Shown in pieces: positions 8,346 through 17,500 of a DNA stretch of 55,026 nt. The DNA comes from Candidatus Krumholzibacteriota bacterium (GTDB taxonomy: Bacteria; Krumholzibacteriota; Krumholzibacteriia; JACNKJ01). Below the pieces are notes generated by a model that was given only the letters and a program-made list of their open reading frames with translations, was not told the DNA's origin and did not search any database. The translations under genes and the position numbers were made by a program. Positions within the stretch are counted from its first letter, which is position 1. Each line of letters opens with the position of its first letter. The DNA is taken from the NCBI GenBank assembly GCA_016933175.1, contig JAFGBK010000073.1, forward strand, positions 1 through 55,026, read 5' to 3'.

Positions 8346-9656
8346 CTAGGGCTCGCCCTCGGACTCGTCCTCGCCGGCGCGGATGAACACGCCCACGCGG
8401 CGCCGCGGCAGCTCGCGCAGGGCGCGCGACCCGGCGAGGGCCGCGTGCTGGGAGAGGTCGGCGAGGAGGGCCTCGGTGCAAGCGACGAAGGTCGCCTCGT
8501 CCAGGTCGGGCTCGCCGGCCGGCGCCCCGGCCGGCAGGGCGCGGCGGTTGGCGAAGAGCCAGTTGTCGTGGAGGCGGAAGCCCGGCGGCAGGGCGTCAAC
8601 GGCCACGGGGCACTGGCGGCAGTAGAGCTCCGGGTCGTCGTAGCGCGGATCGACGCCCGTGCGGGCGACGACGTTCTCGCGGCAGGATCCCGGCTCCGGC
8701 TCGCCGGCCGCCTCGCGGGCGAGGGAGATGCCGCAGGCGCCCGTGTCGTAGACCACGTTGCGCTCGATGCGGGCCGCGGGCCGGCCCCGCCCGGCGTCCC
8801 AGAGGGCGATGCCCCAGGTCAGCAGCTCCTCGACGACGCAGTCGGTCACCTCGGCGCGGGCGTCCACGAAGACGCCGATCCCCTTCCAGTAGCGCGTGAC
8901 GCGGCAGCGACGGATGGTCGCCCGCGCGTCCCAGGTGACGCCGATGCCCACGCCGCGGCCGCCGCCGAGCGTGCGGCCGCCGGCCTTGTCCACCCCGTCG
9001 ACGAGGCAGTCCTCGATGAGCGCCTCGGCGCCACGGTAGAGGGCGACGCCGTCCCAGGAGTTGCGGAGGATGCGGCAGCGGCGCAGGGTGACGCGCGCCC
9101 CCTCCCGCCCGGCGACGCCCATGACGCCCACGATCTTCTCCACCACCAGGGCCGAGTCGCCCAGGTTGCCGGCCAGGATGCAGTCCTCGATCTCCAGCTC
9201 GGCGTCCTCGACCACCACGGCCGCGCAGGTGGCGCGGCCGTCGGGATCGCGGGCGCCGTCCGTGACGGTCACGCCGCTCAGGCGGCCGCCGCGCACGCCC
9301 CGCCAGAGCAGCCCGTAGCCGGCGTGGGTGTGGATCACCACGGCCTCCGGCCGGCGCGGATCGCCCTCCAGGCGCAGGTCCTCGCCGGCGAGGCGCAGGC
9401 CCACGGTGGCGTCCACCGGCGTCGCGGGATCCTCGCAGTTGCCGCAGCGCGCCTCGCGGTAGGGCGCCGGCGCCAGGTGGTAGTGGCCGGGAGCGAGGCG
9501 GAAGCAGCTGCCGGGACGCAGGCGCCCGTCGGGGCCCCGGCGGGCGGCGACCTGCGCCAGGAAATCATCGGGCGTGCAGGGGACGACCTCCTGGGCCCGA
9601 ACGCCGGAAAGCGGCGGAAGCAGCAGCGTCAGGATCAGCGGGAGCAGGCGTCGCAT
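8346..9656 (-). CDS. Secreted right-handed parallel beta-helix protein
   Basis: A protein of 436 residues with a signal peptide (LLPLILTLLLPPLSGVRAQE). Repeated turns such as ARVTLRRCRILRNSWDGVAL, ATIRRCRVTRYWKGIGVFV and AEVTDCVVEELLTWGIALWD are typical of NosD/pectate-lyase-type parallel beta-helix repeats (about residues 80-350). Cysteines are frequent (for example CGNCED and YCRQCP) and could form disulfides. No catalytic signature of a known polysaccharide lyase is clear, so enzymatic function is not assigned. The start ATG 9656 follows GGAGGAGGGC. It may be the last gene of a leftward run after the GNAT gene at 9726, 69 nt away. Confidence 0.78.
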   Translation of the reverse strand: MRRLLPLILTLLLPPLSGVRAQEVVPCTPDDFLAQVAARRGPDGRLRPGSCFRLAPGHYHLAPAPYREARCGNCEDPATPVDATVGLRLAGEDLRLEGDPRRPEAVVIHTHAGYGLLWRGVRGGRLSGVTVTDGARDPDGRATCAAVVVEDAELEIEDCILAGNLGDSALVVEKIVGVMGVAGREGARVTLRRCRILRNSWDGVALYRGAEALIEDCLVDGVDKAGGRTLGGGRGVGIGVTWDARATIRRCRVTRYWKGIGVFVDARAEVTDCVVEELLTWGIALWDAGRGRPAARIERNVVYDTGACGISLAREAAGEPEPGSCRENVVARTGVDPRYDDPELYCRQCPVAVDALPPGFRLHDNWLFANRRALPAGAPAGEPDLDEATFVACTEALLADLSQHAALAGSRALRELPRRRVGVFIRAGEDESEGEP

Positions 9657-9725
9657 GGCCCTCCTCCGCCGCGGCGCGCGGCGCGGCCTCGCGCGGACCG
9701 GCCCGGCGCCGGCCCGGCGGGCGCG

Positions 9726-10403
9726 TCAGGGCGAGCGCCGCGGCCCGCCGGCGGGCGCCTCCGGCATGGTGCGCGGCAGCTCCTTGACCAGCTCGATCTC
9801 GTCGGCGACGGGAATGCCGCCGAAGCCGCGCAGGCCGGGCTCCCCATGTTCCGCAAGGGCCGCCGCCGCGGCGCCCGGGCGCAGGGTGGCCATCCGGTAC
9901 CCCAGACGCTGGTAGAAGTAGAGGCCGGGGATGTTGTCGTTGGTCGTGGCGATGTGCAGGCGCTGGATGCCCCGGGGCCGGCACAGGGCCTCCAGGGCGC
10001 CCTGCAGGGCGCGGCCCACGCCGCGGCCCTGGTAGCCGGGCAGCACCGCGAGCAGCACCACCGCGGCGTCGTTCTCGGCGGGGAAGTGCAGGGCGTAGCT
10101 GAGGAAGCCCGCCCGGCGGCCGCTGAACTCGAGGACCAGGAAGGGGCTCTTGGCCAGGGGGAAGACCTCGCCGAAGACCCGGAGCTGGGTGCTGCCGAAG
10201 AAGCTGCGGCCCGCGGCCAGGAGGGCGACGCGGTCGTGCTCGTCCCCCTCGCGCACCTGGATGGGCGCCGGCCGCGGCCGCTCGCCGTGGCAGTCCACCG
10301 AGTCGCAGACCAGGCGCAGGCGCCCGCCGTCCCAGGGCAGGGGCCGGCCGCAGACGGTGCAGTGGTAGACGGGCCGCACGGTGCCCGGCTTCTCCTCAGG
10401 CAT
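9726..10403 (-). CDS. GNAT acetyltransferase with an N-terminal zinc-ribbon-like segment
   Basis: A protein of 225 residues. The N-terminus has a CxxC (YHCTVCGRPLP) followed by a CDSVDC pair, which looks like a small zinc ribbon (about 14-40). The GNAT domain spans about 45-215, with motif A AVLPGYQGRGVGRALQGAL and the later NDNIPGLYFYQRLGY. The substrate is unknown. Its ATG overlaps the 3' end of the PP2C gene by 8 nt, so the two are probably co-translated. One inference is that acetylation and dephosphorylation serve one regulatory unit, but sequence alone does not show this. Confidence 0.8.
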   Translation of the reverse strand: MPEEKPGTVRPVYHCTVCGRPLPWDGGRLRLVCDSVDCHGERPRPAPIQVREGDEHDRVALLAAGRSFFGSTQLRVFGEVFPLAKSPFLVLEFSGRRAGFLSYALHFPAENDAAVVLLAVLPGYQGRGVGRALQGALEALCRPRGIQRLHIATTNDNIPGLYFYQRLGYRMATLRPGAAAAALAEHGEPGLRGFGGIPVADEIELVKELPRTMPEAPAGGPRRSP

Positions 10404-11307
10404 CCCGGGTCTCTCCCTTCCCGGCCGGCCGCTCGAGGAGGAGCACGGTGATGTTGTCGGGCCCGCCCTCCTGGTTGGCCGCGGAAACCAGGGTCTCGAC
10501 CGCCACCTCGCCCGTTCCCGACTCCAGGATGGCCGCGATGCGGTCGTCGGGGAGCACGGCGCTGAGGCCGTCGCTGCACAGAAGCACGCGATCGCCCGCC
10601 AGCAGGGGATAGGGGTGCCGGGAGAGATCCACCTCCAGATCCTCCTCCTTGCCCATGGCGCGCACCAGGATGTGCCCGAGGGGCAGCAGCTCGACCTCCT
10701 GGCGGCGCAGGTTCCCCGTGTCGATCATGTCCTGCAGGAGGGTGTGGTCGCGGGTGAGCCGCTCGAGCTGTCCGCCGCGGAAGCGGTAGGCCCGGCTGTC
10801 GCCCACGTGGCAGATCCAGAAGCGGCCGCCCCGGACGAGGACGGCGGTGAGGGTGGTCCCCATGCCGTAGTGCTTCACGTGGCGGCTGCCCGCCTCGAGG
10901 ATGGCGTGGTTGGCGGCCTCGAAGGCCTCGCGCAGACGCGGGCCGGGGTCCTCGTCGGCCCGCAGGGAGCTCGCGTAGAAACGGTCCGCGGCGCTCTCGA
11001 CGGCCAGGGCGCTGGCCACCTCGCCGGCGGCGTGTCCGCCCATGCCGTCGGCGAGCAGGAAGAGCCGGCCGTGGCTGTCCTCGCTGCCATCCGGATGGGG
11101 GCCGGCGAAGTAGCTGTCCTCGTTGTGATCGCGCACCTGGCCGGTGTCCGTTTTCGCGTACACCTTCAGCGTCTCGGACCCCACTGGCAAGGGCCTTACC
11201 TCCCCCCTCCGGCCGTAAGGTCCCGGATCGCCGCCGGTTTCGCGATATACGGCCCGGCGGGCGTTCGGTGACTCGTCCAGAATGACCCTCGCGACTGGCA
11301 CTGTCAT
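10396..11307 (-). CDS. PP2C-family protein serine/threonine phosphatase (Stp1/PrpC type)
   Basis: A protein of 303 residues with all the usual PP2C motifs: RDHNEDSYF (residues 59-67), LFLLADGMGGHAAGE (about 82-96), GMGTTLTAVLV, CHVGDSRAYRF, LLCSDGLSA and GGPDNITVLLL. The aspartates that bind the two metals are present. It would remove phosphate from Ser/Thr of bacterial proteins; no Hanks-type kinase lies in this window. The first about 40 residues are not part of the domain. The start at ATG 11307 has AGGGG only 1 nt away; GTG 11184 (before GSETLKVYAKTDTG) is a plausible alternative and would give a standard-length phosphatase. It is divergent from the PadR operon. Confidence 0.88.
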   Translation of the reverse strand: MTVPVARVILDESPNARRAVYRETGGDPGPYGRRGEVRPLPVGSETLKVYAKTDTGQVRDHNEDSYFAGPHPDGSEDSHGRLFLLADGMGGHAAGEVASALAVESAADRFYASSLRADEDPGPRLREAFEAANHAILEAGSRHVKHYGMGTTLTAVLVRGGRFWICHVGDSRAYRFRGGQLERLTRDHTLLQDMIDTGNLRRQEVELLPLGHILVRAMGKEEDLEVDLSRHPYPLLAGDRVLLCSDGLSAVLPDDRIAAILESGTGEVAVETLVSAANQEGGPDNITVLLLERPAGKGETRDA

Positions 11308-11337
11308 CCCCTATTTCAAGATTCGGACAGGCTTTAT

Positions 11338-11368
11338 TTGCGTCGCAACTAGTTTCGGGTTGACTAGT
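11338..11368. promoter_or_regulatory. Palindrome cluster in the PP2C/PadR intergenic region, candidate operator
   Basis: An AT-richer divergent intergenic region carries TTGCGTCGCAA (a perfect 11-bp palindrome, 11338-11348), then two copies of the palindrome ACTAGT (11348-11353 and 11363-11368), 15 bp apart. A TTGACT hexamer at 11360 overlaps the second copy. PadR-family proteins often repress their own operon by binding such dyads near the promoter. That this is the site is an inference from position only. Confidence 0.33.
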
Positions 11369-11418
11369 ATGGCCGAGAGTATTTTCTTGCCGAGCCGGAC
11401 AGCTCCAGGGAGGAAGCG

Positions 11419-11991
11419 ATGTCACGCGTGGATCTGGTCATCCTGGGACTCCTGATGGAAGAGCCGCGGCACGGCTACGACATCCTGCAGCAGATCGACA
11501 AGCGCAGCATGTATCACTGGATCGGCGTCTCGACTCCCGCCCTCTACCGGGGCCTGGCCCGGCTGGAGGGCAAGCGCATGCTCACGGCGCACAAGGAGAG
11601 CGGCACCAACCATCCGGACCGCACGGTCTACCAGATCACCCAGACGGGGAAGGACCACCTCCAGCGCCTCCTGGTCGAGGCCCTGACGGAGCTGAAACCC
11701 GTGTTCTTCGACGTCGTCGGCGGCATCGGCTTCGCCCACAACGTGCCCCGCGACGTGCTGCTCGACAGCCTCGAGGAGCGGCGCGAGAAGCTGCGGGACC
11801 TGCTCTCGCACATCGACGAGGCCGAGGCCGAGGTGGCGGCCACGCCCCACTTCCCCGTCACGGCCCGGGAGATCCCCGGCTTCTACCGGGGCTACGTCGA
11901 GATGCAGATCGCGTGGCTGGACCGCCTCCTCGCGCGCGTCCGCAAGATCCGGAACTGGCCCGAAGGAGCGTTCACGAAATGCAAGCACTGA
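11419..11991 (+). CDS. PadR-family transcriptional regulator
   Basis: A protein of 190 residues. The N-terminal winged helix is typical of PadR: VDLVILGLLMEEPRHGYDI, STPALYRGLARLEGKRML and RTVYQITQTGKDHLQRLL (about residues 4-85). The C-terminal half (about 100-180) is helical, as in the PadR-s2/Vir_act_alpha_C type that dimerises through long helices. It is the first gene ahead of a TolC-MFP-RND set, and its 3' end overlaps the next gene by 13 nt, so it very likely controls the pump, probably as a ligand-released repressor. ATG 11419 follows GGGAGGAAGC. The ligand is unknown. Confidence 0.88.
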   Translation: MSRVDLVILGLLMEEPRHGYDILQQIDKRSMYHWIGVSTPALYRGLARLEGKRMLTAHKESGTNHPDRTVYQITQTGKDHLQRLLVEALTELKPVFFDVVGGIGFAHNVPRDVLLDSLEERREKLRDLLSHIDEAEAEVAATPHFPVTAREIPGFYRGYVEMQIAWLDRLLARVRKIRNWPEGAFTKCKH

Positions 11992-13451
11992 CGACCCCGA
12001 GCGGCCGCGAGCGCCGAGCGGCCCGCCGCCTGGCGGCCGGCCTGCTCGCCCTCGTCCTCGCGGCGGCCGCGGCCTCGGCGGAATCGCCTCAGACCCGGTC
12101 CCTGGACATGGCCGAGACCGTCCGCCTTGCCCTCGACCGCAACCTGGGCCTGATGGCCCGGCGGGCCGAGCTGAGCGCCAGCGTCTGGGAGACGCGGAGC
12201 AGCTACCTCGCCTACCTGCCGACGGGCGCCCTGAGCAGCTCGGTGACCCGCGTCGACGACCGGAGCCTCGACCAGGCCAACCAGGCCGCCCAGGGCTTCT
12301 CGGGCCTGTTCGAGCTGCTGGCCCTGGACCCCGACCTGGCGCCCTACCTCGCGGGCATGGGGGAGATGTCCATCGACCCCTTCCTCTACCGCGACACCTA
12401 CCGGACCAGCGTCACGGTGAACCAGGAGTTCCCGCTGAACGTCCATCTCCTGGGCGGCAGCAAGCTGGCCCGGGCCGGCGAGCGCGCGGCGCGGGAGGGC
12501 TTCCTGGCCGAGCGCGACCAGGTGGTGCTGGCGGCCCGGCGCGCCTACTTCCAGCTCCTGGCCGTCCGCGAGCTGGTGCAGGTGGCGAAGGAGGGCGTTG
12601 CCTCGGCGGAGAACCGCCAGCTCCTGGCCCGCGATCGCGAGGAGCTGGGCATGATCAGCCGTTCCGAGAGCCTGCGCTGGGAGGTGGCGCTGGCCGAGGC
12701 GCGCAGCCAGCTCACCGCCGCGAACAACGCCGCCGCCCTGGCCGAGATGGGCCTCAACCAGCTCCTCGACCAGGACCTGCGCACGCCCCTGGTCCTGGCG
12801 CCCGCCGGCGAGGCGGCCGTCGCCTGGGGCGCGCGACTTGCCGAGTCGGATCCCGAGGACCTGGCCCGGCGCGTCATCGCGGCCAGCCCGGCCGCCCGCC
12901 TCATCCGCGCCGGCAGCGACGCGGCCGCCGCCGGCAAGCTCCTCGCCTTCTCGGGGCTGACGCCCTCGCTGCACTTCTCCCTCAGCTACGGCTGGAAGGA
13001 GAACGACACCGTGGACCTGGACGGCTACGACTCCTGGAGCGCGACGGCCGCCCTGCAGGTGCCGCTCTTCGACCTCGGTCGCAGCCTGGCCGGCTACCGG
13101 AAGGCGGCCGCCCAGCAGCGCCGCAGCGAGTACGCGGCGCGAGACGCCGTGGAGGGCCTGCGCCTGAACGTCTACGCCGCCTGGCGCGAGGTGCGGCGGG
13201 CACGCGAGGACCTGCGCCACCGCGAGAAGGCCGCGGCTCAGGCCAAGGAGACCTTCGACCTCATGCAGGACCGCTACGAGCTGGGACACGTGTCCGAGTT
13301 CGACCTCGTGGACGTGCAGGCGGCCTGGACGGCCGCCCGCGCCCAGGCCGTCGCGGCCCGCTACGACGTGTTCATCGCCCTGGCCGCCCTCGAGAGCCTG
13401 CTGGGCGGTGAGAACCGGATCGCCGACCGCCAAGGGGGAGATCGTGACTAG
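11979..13451 (+). CDS. TolC-family outer-membrane efflux protein
   Basis: A protein of 490 residues with a signal peptide (LAAGLLALVLAAAAASAES). Two repeats of the outer-membrane efflux type are visible: MAETVRLALDRNLGLMARRAEL near the start, and the second repeat with long helices RRSEYAARDAVEGLRLNVYAAWREV and FDLMQDRYELGHVSEFDLVDVQ. It would form the trimeric channel for the RND pump encoded two genes downstream. The start is ATG 11979, inside the end of the PadR gene, with AAGGAG 10 nt upstream. The next gene begins immediately after the stop, supporting an operon. Confidence 0.88.
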   Translation: MQALTTPSGRERRAARRLAAGLLALVLAAAAASAESPQTRSLDMAETVRLALDRNLGLMARRAELSASVWETRSSYLAYLPTGALSSSVTRVDDRSLDQANQAAQGFSGLFELLALDPDLAPYLAGMGEMSIDPFLYRDTYRTSVTVNQEFPLNVHLLGGSKLARAGERAAREGFLAERDQVVLAARRAYFQLLAVRELVQVAKEGVASAENRQLLARDREELGMISRSESLRWEVALAEARSQLTAANNAAALAEMGLNQLLDQDLRTPLVLAPAGEAAVAWGARLAESDPEDLARRVIAASPAARLIRAGSDAAAAGKLLAFSGLTPSLHFSLSYGWKENDTVDLDGYDSWSATAALQVPLFDLGRSLAGYRKAAAQQRRSEYAARDAVEGLRLNVYAAWREVRRAREDLRHREKAAAQAKETFDLMQDRYELGHVSEFDLVDVQAAWTAARAQAVAARYDVFIALAALESLLGGENRIADRQGGDRD

Positions 13452-13452
13452 C

Positions 13453-14559
13453 ATGCGTACCCTCGCCGCGACGCGGAGCGCCCGCGTTTCGCTGCTCGTT
13501 CTCACGGGCCTGCTCCTCGCCGCCGGCTGCGGCCGCCGCGGCGGAAGCGAGGGCGCCGGCGCCGACACGACCTCGGTGCGCAGCGTGCCCGTGATCGTCC
13601 AGACCGTGCAGCCCAGCCGCTTCCGCGTCACCGTGGACCTGAGCGGCACCACCGAGGCCGTCCACGAGGCGGACATCAGCGCCCAGGTCGGCGGCACCGT
13701 CGAGTTCTTCCCCCACCGGCTGGGCGACAGCCTGGCGGCGGGGGAGCTGATCCTGCGCGTGGACACGCGCCCCTACGACGCCGCCGTCAAGCAGGCCGAG
13801 GCGCAGCTCCTGGCCGCCCAGGCGACCCACCGCCAGGCCGAGCGCGAGCTGGGCCGGGTGCGCAGCCTCAAGGAGCGTGAGCGCGTCAGCGACGTCGAGT
13901 TCGAGGGGGCCGAGCTGGCCGAGCTCCAGGCCCGCAGCGGCCAGCTCGCCGCCGAGGCTGGCCTGGCCATGGCACGCGTCCAGCGCGAGCACGCCGAGAT
14001 CCGCGCGCCCTTCGCCGGCCGCCTGGTGACCAAGGAGATCGAGGCGGGCGAGCAGATCGCGCCCGGGATGCCGCTGACCGCCGTCGTGGACCTGTCGAGC
14101 ATCCTCATCCGCAGCAGCGTCGCCGAGAAGGACGCGGCCCGCGTCCGGCCCGGCATGCCGGTGGACGTCTTCATCCCGGCCTTCGGCGAGCGCCACTTCG
14201 CCGGCCGGCTGCGCGCCCTGGGCGCGCGCAGCCACCCGGCCACGCGCAGCTACCCCGTGGAGATCGAGATCCCCAATCCCGACGCGACCCTCCTCTCGGG
14301 CATGGCCGCGCGGGCGGGTGTGGTCATCGAGGAGCGCCAGGGCGTCATCACGGTGCCGGCGCCGGCCATCGTCGAGCAGTACGGCGCGCCGGTCGTCTTC
14401 GTGGTCCGCGAGGGGCGGGCCGAGCGGCGCACGGTCACCCTCGGCCCGCGCGCGGGCGACCGCGTCGTCGTCGAGGCGGGGCTGACCGCCGGCGAGGCCC
14501 TCATCGTGCGCGGCCAGTGGAGCGTGAGCGACGGCATGGCCGTCGAGGTGCAGCAGTAG
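13453..14559 (+). CDS. RND efflux periplasmic adaptor subunit (membrane fusion lipoprotein)
   Basis: A protein of 368 residues. The N-terminus is a lipoprotein signal (LLVLTGLLLAAGC, lipobox Cys26). Adaptor features follow in order: the first lipoyl half (EADISAQVGGTVEFFPHRLGDSL), a coiled-coil hairpin rich in Ala/Glu/Gln (about 100-160), the second lipoyl half (AEIRAPFAGRLVTKEIEAGEQI), then the beta-barrel and membrane-proximal parts ending GLTAGEALIVRGQW. It bridges the RND permease and the TolC-type channel. ATG 13453 lies 12 nt after GGGGGAG; GTG 13444, 3 nt after it, is the alternative and adds three residues. Confidence 0.88.
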   Translation: MRTLAATRSARVSLLVLTGLLLAAGCGRRGGSEGAGADTTSVRSVPVIVQTVQPSRFRVTVDLSGTTEAVHEADISAQVGGTVEFFPHRLGDSLAAGELILRVDTRPYDAAVKQAEAQLLAAQATHRQAERELGRVRSLKERERVSDVEFEGAELAELQARSGQLAAEAGLAMARVQREHAEIRAPFAGRLVTKEIEAGEQIAPGMPLTAVVDLSSILIRSSVAEKDAARVRPGMPVDVFIPAFGERHFAGRLRALGARSHPATRSYPVEIEIPNPDATLLSGMAARAGVVIEERQGVITVPAPAIVEQYGAPVVFVVREGRAERRTVTLGPRAGDRVVVEAGLTAGEALIVRGQWSVSDGMAVEVQQ

Positions 14560-14595
14560 ACCCGGACGGAGCGACCGCCGCAAAGGGGAGCCAGC

Positions 14596-17500
14596 ATGGA
14601 CATCGCCACCTTCTCGGTGAACCGCAAGATCCTCGTGAACATGTTGTTCTTCATCCTGGTGTTCCTCGGCATCGGGCTCTACCGGCAGATGCCGCGGGAG
14701 TTCTTCCCGAACATGCACCTGGACGAGGCGCTGATCATCGTCACCTACCCGGGCGCCTCCCCGCTCGAGGTGGAGCAGCAGATCCTCAACAAGATCGAGG
14801 ACGCCGTGGCCGAGCTGGACGGCCTCGACGAGGTCCAGAGCCGCGCCCAGAACTCCGTGGCCGTCGTCGAGCTGTTCATCGAGCAGGGCACGGACATCGA
14901 CAAGTTCATGCTCGACATGCAGGCGGCCGTGAACAACATCCCCGACCTGCCCGACGACGCCGAGGACCCGGTCTACCTGGAGCTGGACTCGTCGGCCATC
15001 GCGCCGGTCTGCTTCATCGCCATCGGGGGCGAGGTGAGCGAAGCCGTGCTGCTGGAGATCGCCGAGGATCTCAAGCAGGACATCATCGACATCCGCGGCG
15101 TGAAGAAGGTCGACATCGACGGGCTGCGCGACGACGAGGTCCACATCAACGTGGATCCCGTGCTCCTGGACCACCACGGCCTCGCCCTGGCCGATGTGGT
15201 GGCCGCCCTGGCCGCGCGGAACGTGGACCTGCCGGCCGGCTCCGCCGAGCTGGGCCGGAGCGAGTACAGCCTGCGCGTCCTGGGCAAGTTCCGCACCGTG
15301 GACGAGATCGAGGACACCGTGCTGCGCCAGGCCGAGGACGGGAACGTCGTCCGCCTGGGGCAGGTGGCCCAGGTGGTCCTGGAGCCCGAGGAGCAGGAGG
15401 CCGTCAACCGCCTCAACGGCAAGCCGGCCGGCACCCTCTACGTCTACAAGAAGGACGCCGGCGACGCGATCCGCATCATGGCGCAGGTGCGGCCCCTCGT
15501 GGAGCGCTACAACGCGACGCTGCCGCTGCCGGTGAACCTGGAGATCCGTGTCGACACCTCGGAGCTGGTCGAGGAACGCCTGGGGATCATGACCAACAAC
15601 GCCTTGCTGACGGCGGTGCTGGTGGGGGCCTTCCTCTTCGTCTTCCTGGGCTGGACCAACGCCCTGCTGGTCCTCGTCGGCATCCCCTTCACCTTCCTGA
15701 CCGGCTTCCTCTTCATGAGCGTGGCGGACATGAGCATCAACATGCTCACCCTCTTCGCCCTGATCATGGCCCTGGGCATGATCGTCGACGACGCCATCGT
15801 CGTGGTGGACAACATCCAGCGCTACATCGAGTTCGGCCTGCCGCCGCGCCAGGCGGCCATCCTGGGCACGAAGGAGGTGATGGCCCCGGTCACCTCGGCG
15901 GTGCTGACGACGGTGGCGGGCTTCACGCCGCTGCTGTTCATGACGGGCATGATCGGCAAGTTCATGGAGGCCATCCCCCTGACGGTCATCTTCGCCCTGC
16001 TGGCCAGCCTCGTGGAGGCCCTGCTCATCCTGCCCAGCCACTCGGCCGAGCTCAACGAGCTCTACCGCAGGCTGTGCCGGCGCTTCGGCCGCCGCGGCAA
16101 GCACGAAGGGCCCGCGGCCGGCCGCTGCCCAGCGGGCGACGACGCGCCGCAGGGCCCGGCTGCCCCGCTGGAGAACGGCCTCAAGGGGGGCGTCCGGCTG
16201 CGCGGCCGCCAGAACTTGCTCTTCCGCCGGCTGCGCCGCCTCTACCGGCGCCAGCTCATCCTGGCCCTGCGCCATCGCTACCTGGGAGTCGTGGGCGTGG
16301 TGGTCCTGGCCGTGCTCTGCCTGGGGCTGCTGCGCCAGATCCCGGTGAAGATGTTCGGCGACGAGGACTTTGACCAGTTCGTCATCCGCTACGAGCTGCC
16401 CCAGGGCGCGCCCCTGGCGGAGACCGCCCGCATGACGCGCGCGATCGAGCAGATCGTCGAGGCGAACGTGCCGGCCGAGGAGCGCAAGGGCATCGTCTCC
16501 ACGTCGGGCTACCAGATCATCAACTACGAGTACATCCGCGGCAGCCACAAGGCCGAGGTGACCGTGGACCTGGTCAGCGCGGCCGACCGCAACCGCTCGG
16601 ACATGGCGATCATGGCCGATCTGCGGGAGCGGATCGCGCGCGTGCCCGGCATCCGCGAGCTGCACCTGGTACGCCCGGAGAGCGGCCCGCCCACGGGCCG
16701 CCCCGTGGAGATCCGCGTCGTGGGACCGCGCTTCGAGGTGCTGGAGGATCTGGGCGAGGTGGTGAAGGCGGAGCTGGCCCGCATCCCCGGCGTGGTGGAC
16801 ATCGCCGACAACTTCGACCGCACGGCCATGGAGTACCTGGTGGAGGTGGACGAGGATCGCGCCAAGGCCCTGGGCCTGAGCAACATCATGGTGGCCAGCA
16901 CCGTCAGCGCGGCCTTCCAGGGCATGGCGGCCACCGAGTACACGGATCCCGACGGCACGGACCGCGACATCGTCGTGCGCCTCAACGACCGCTACCGGGA
17001 TGATCTCGGGACCCTCGACCTGCTCAAGGTGCAGTCCCCGGCGGGCGGGCTGGTGCCCCTGTCCAGCCTGGCGCGTTTCACGCCGAGCAACAACTTCTCG
17101 AACATCCGCCACTACGGGCGCGAACGCGCCATCACCATCACCTCCGAGCTGGAGGGCGGCCAGACCAGCGCCGCCGTCAACGAGGAGATCGCGCGCAAGT
17201 TCGCCGACTTCTCCCTGGACCACCCCGGCTACCGGCTGGAGTTCGGCGGCGAGTACGAGCGCACGACGGAGAGCTTCCGCTCCCTTTTCCTCATGCTGCC
17301 CGTGGCCCTGCTCGCGATCTTCATGATCCTCGCCACCCAGTTCAACTCGCTGATCCAGCCCTTCGTGGTGCTCTTCACCGTGCCCTTCAGCTTCATCGGC
17401 GTGGTCATCGGCCTGCTGGTGATGGGCTACAACTTCTCGATCCCGGCCATGGTGGGCATCATCTCGCTCATGGGCCTGGTGGTGAACAACTCGCTGGTCA

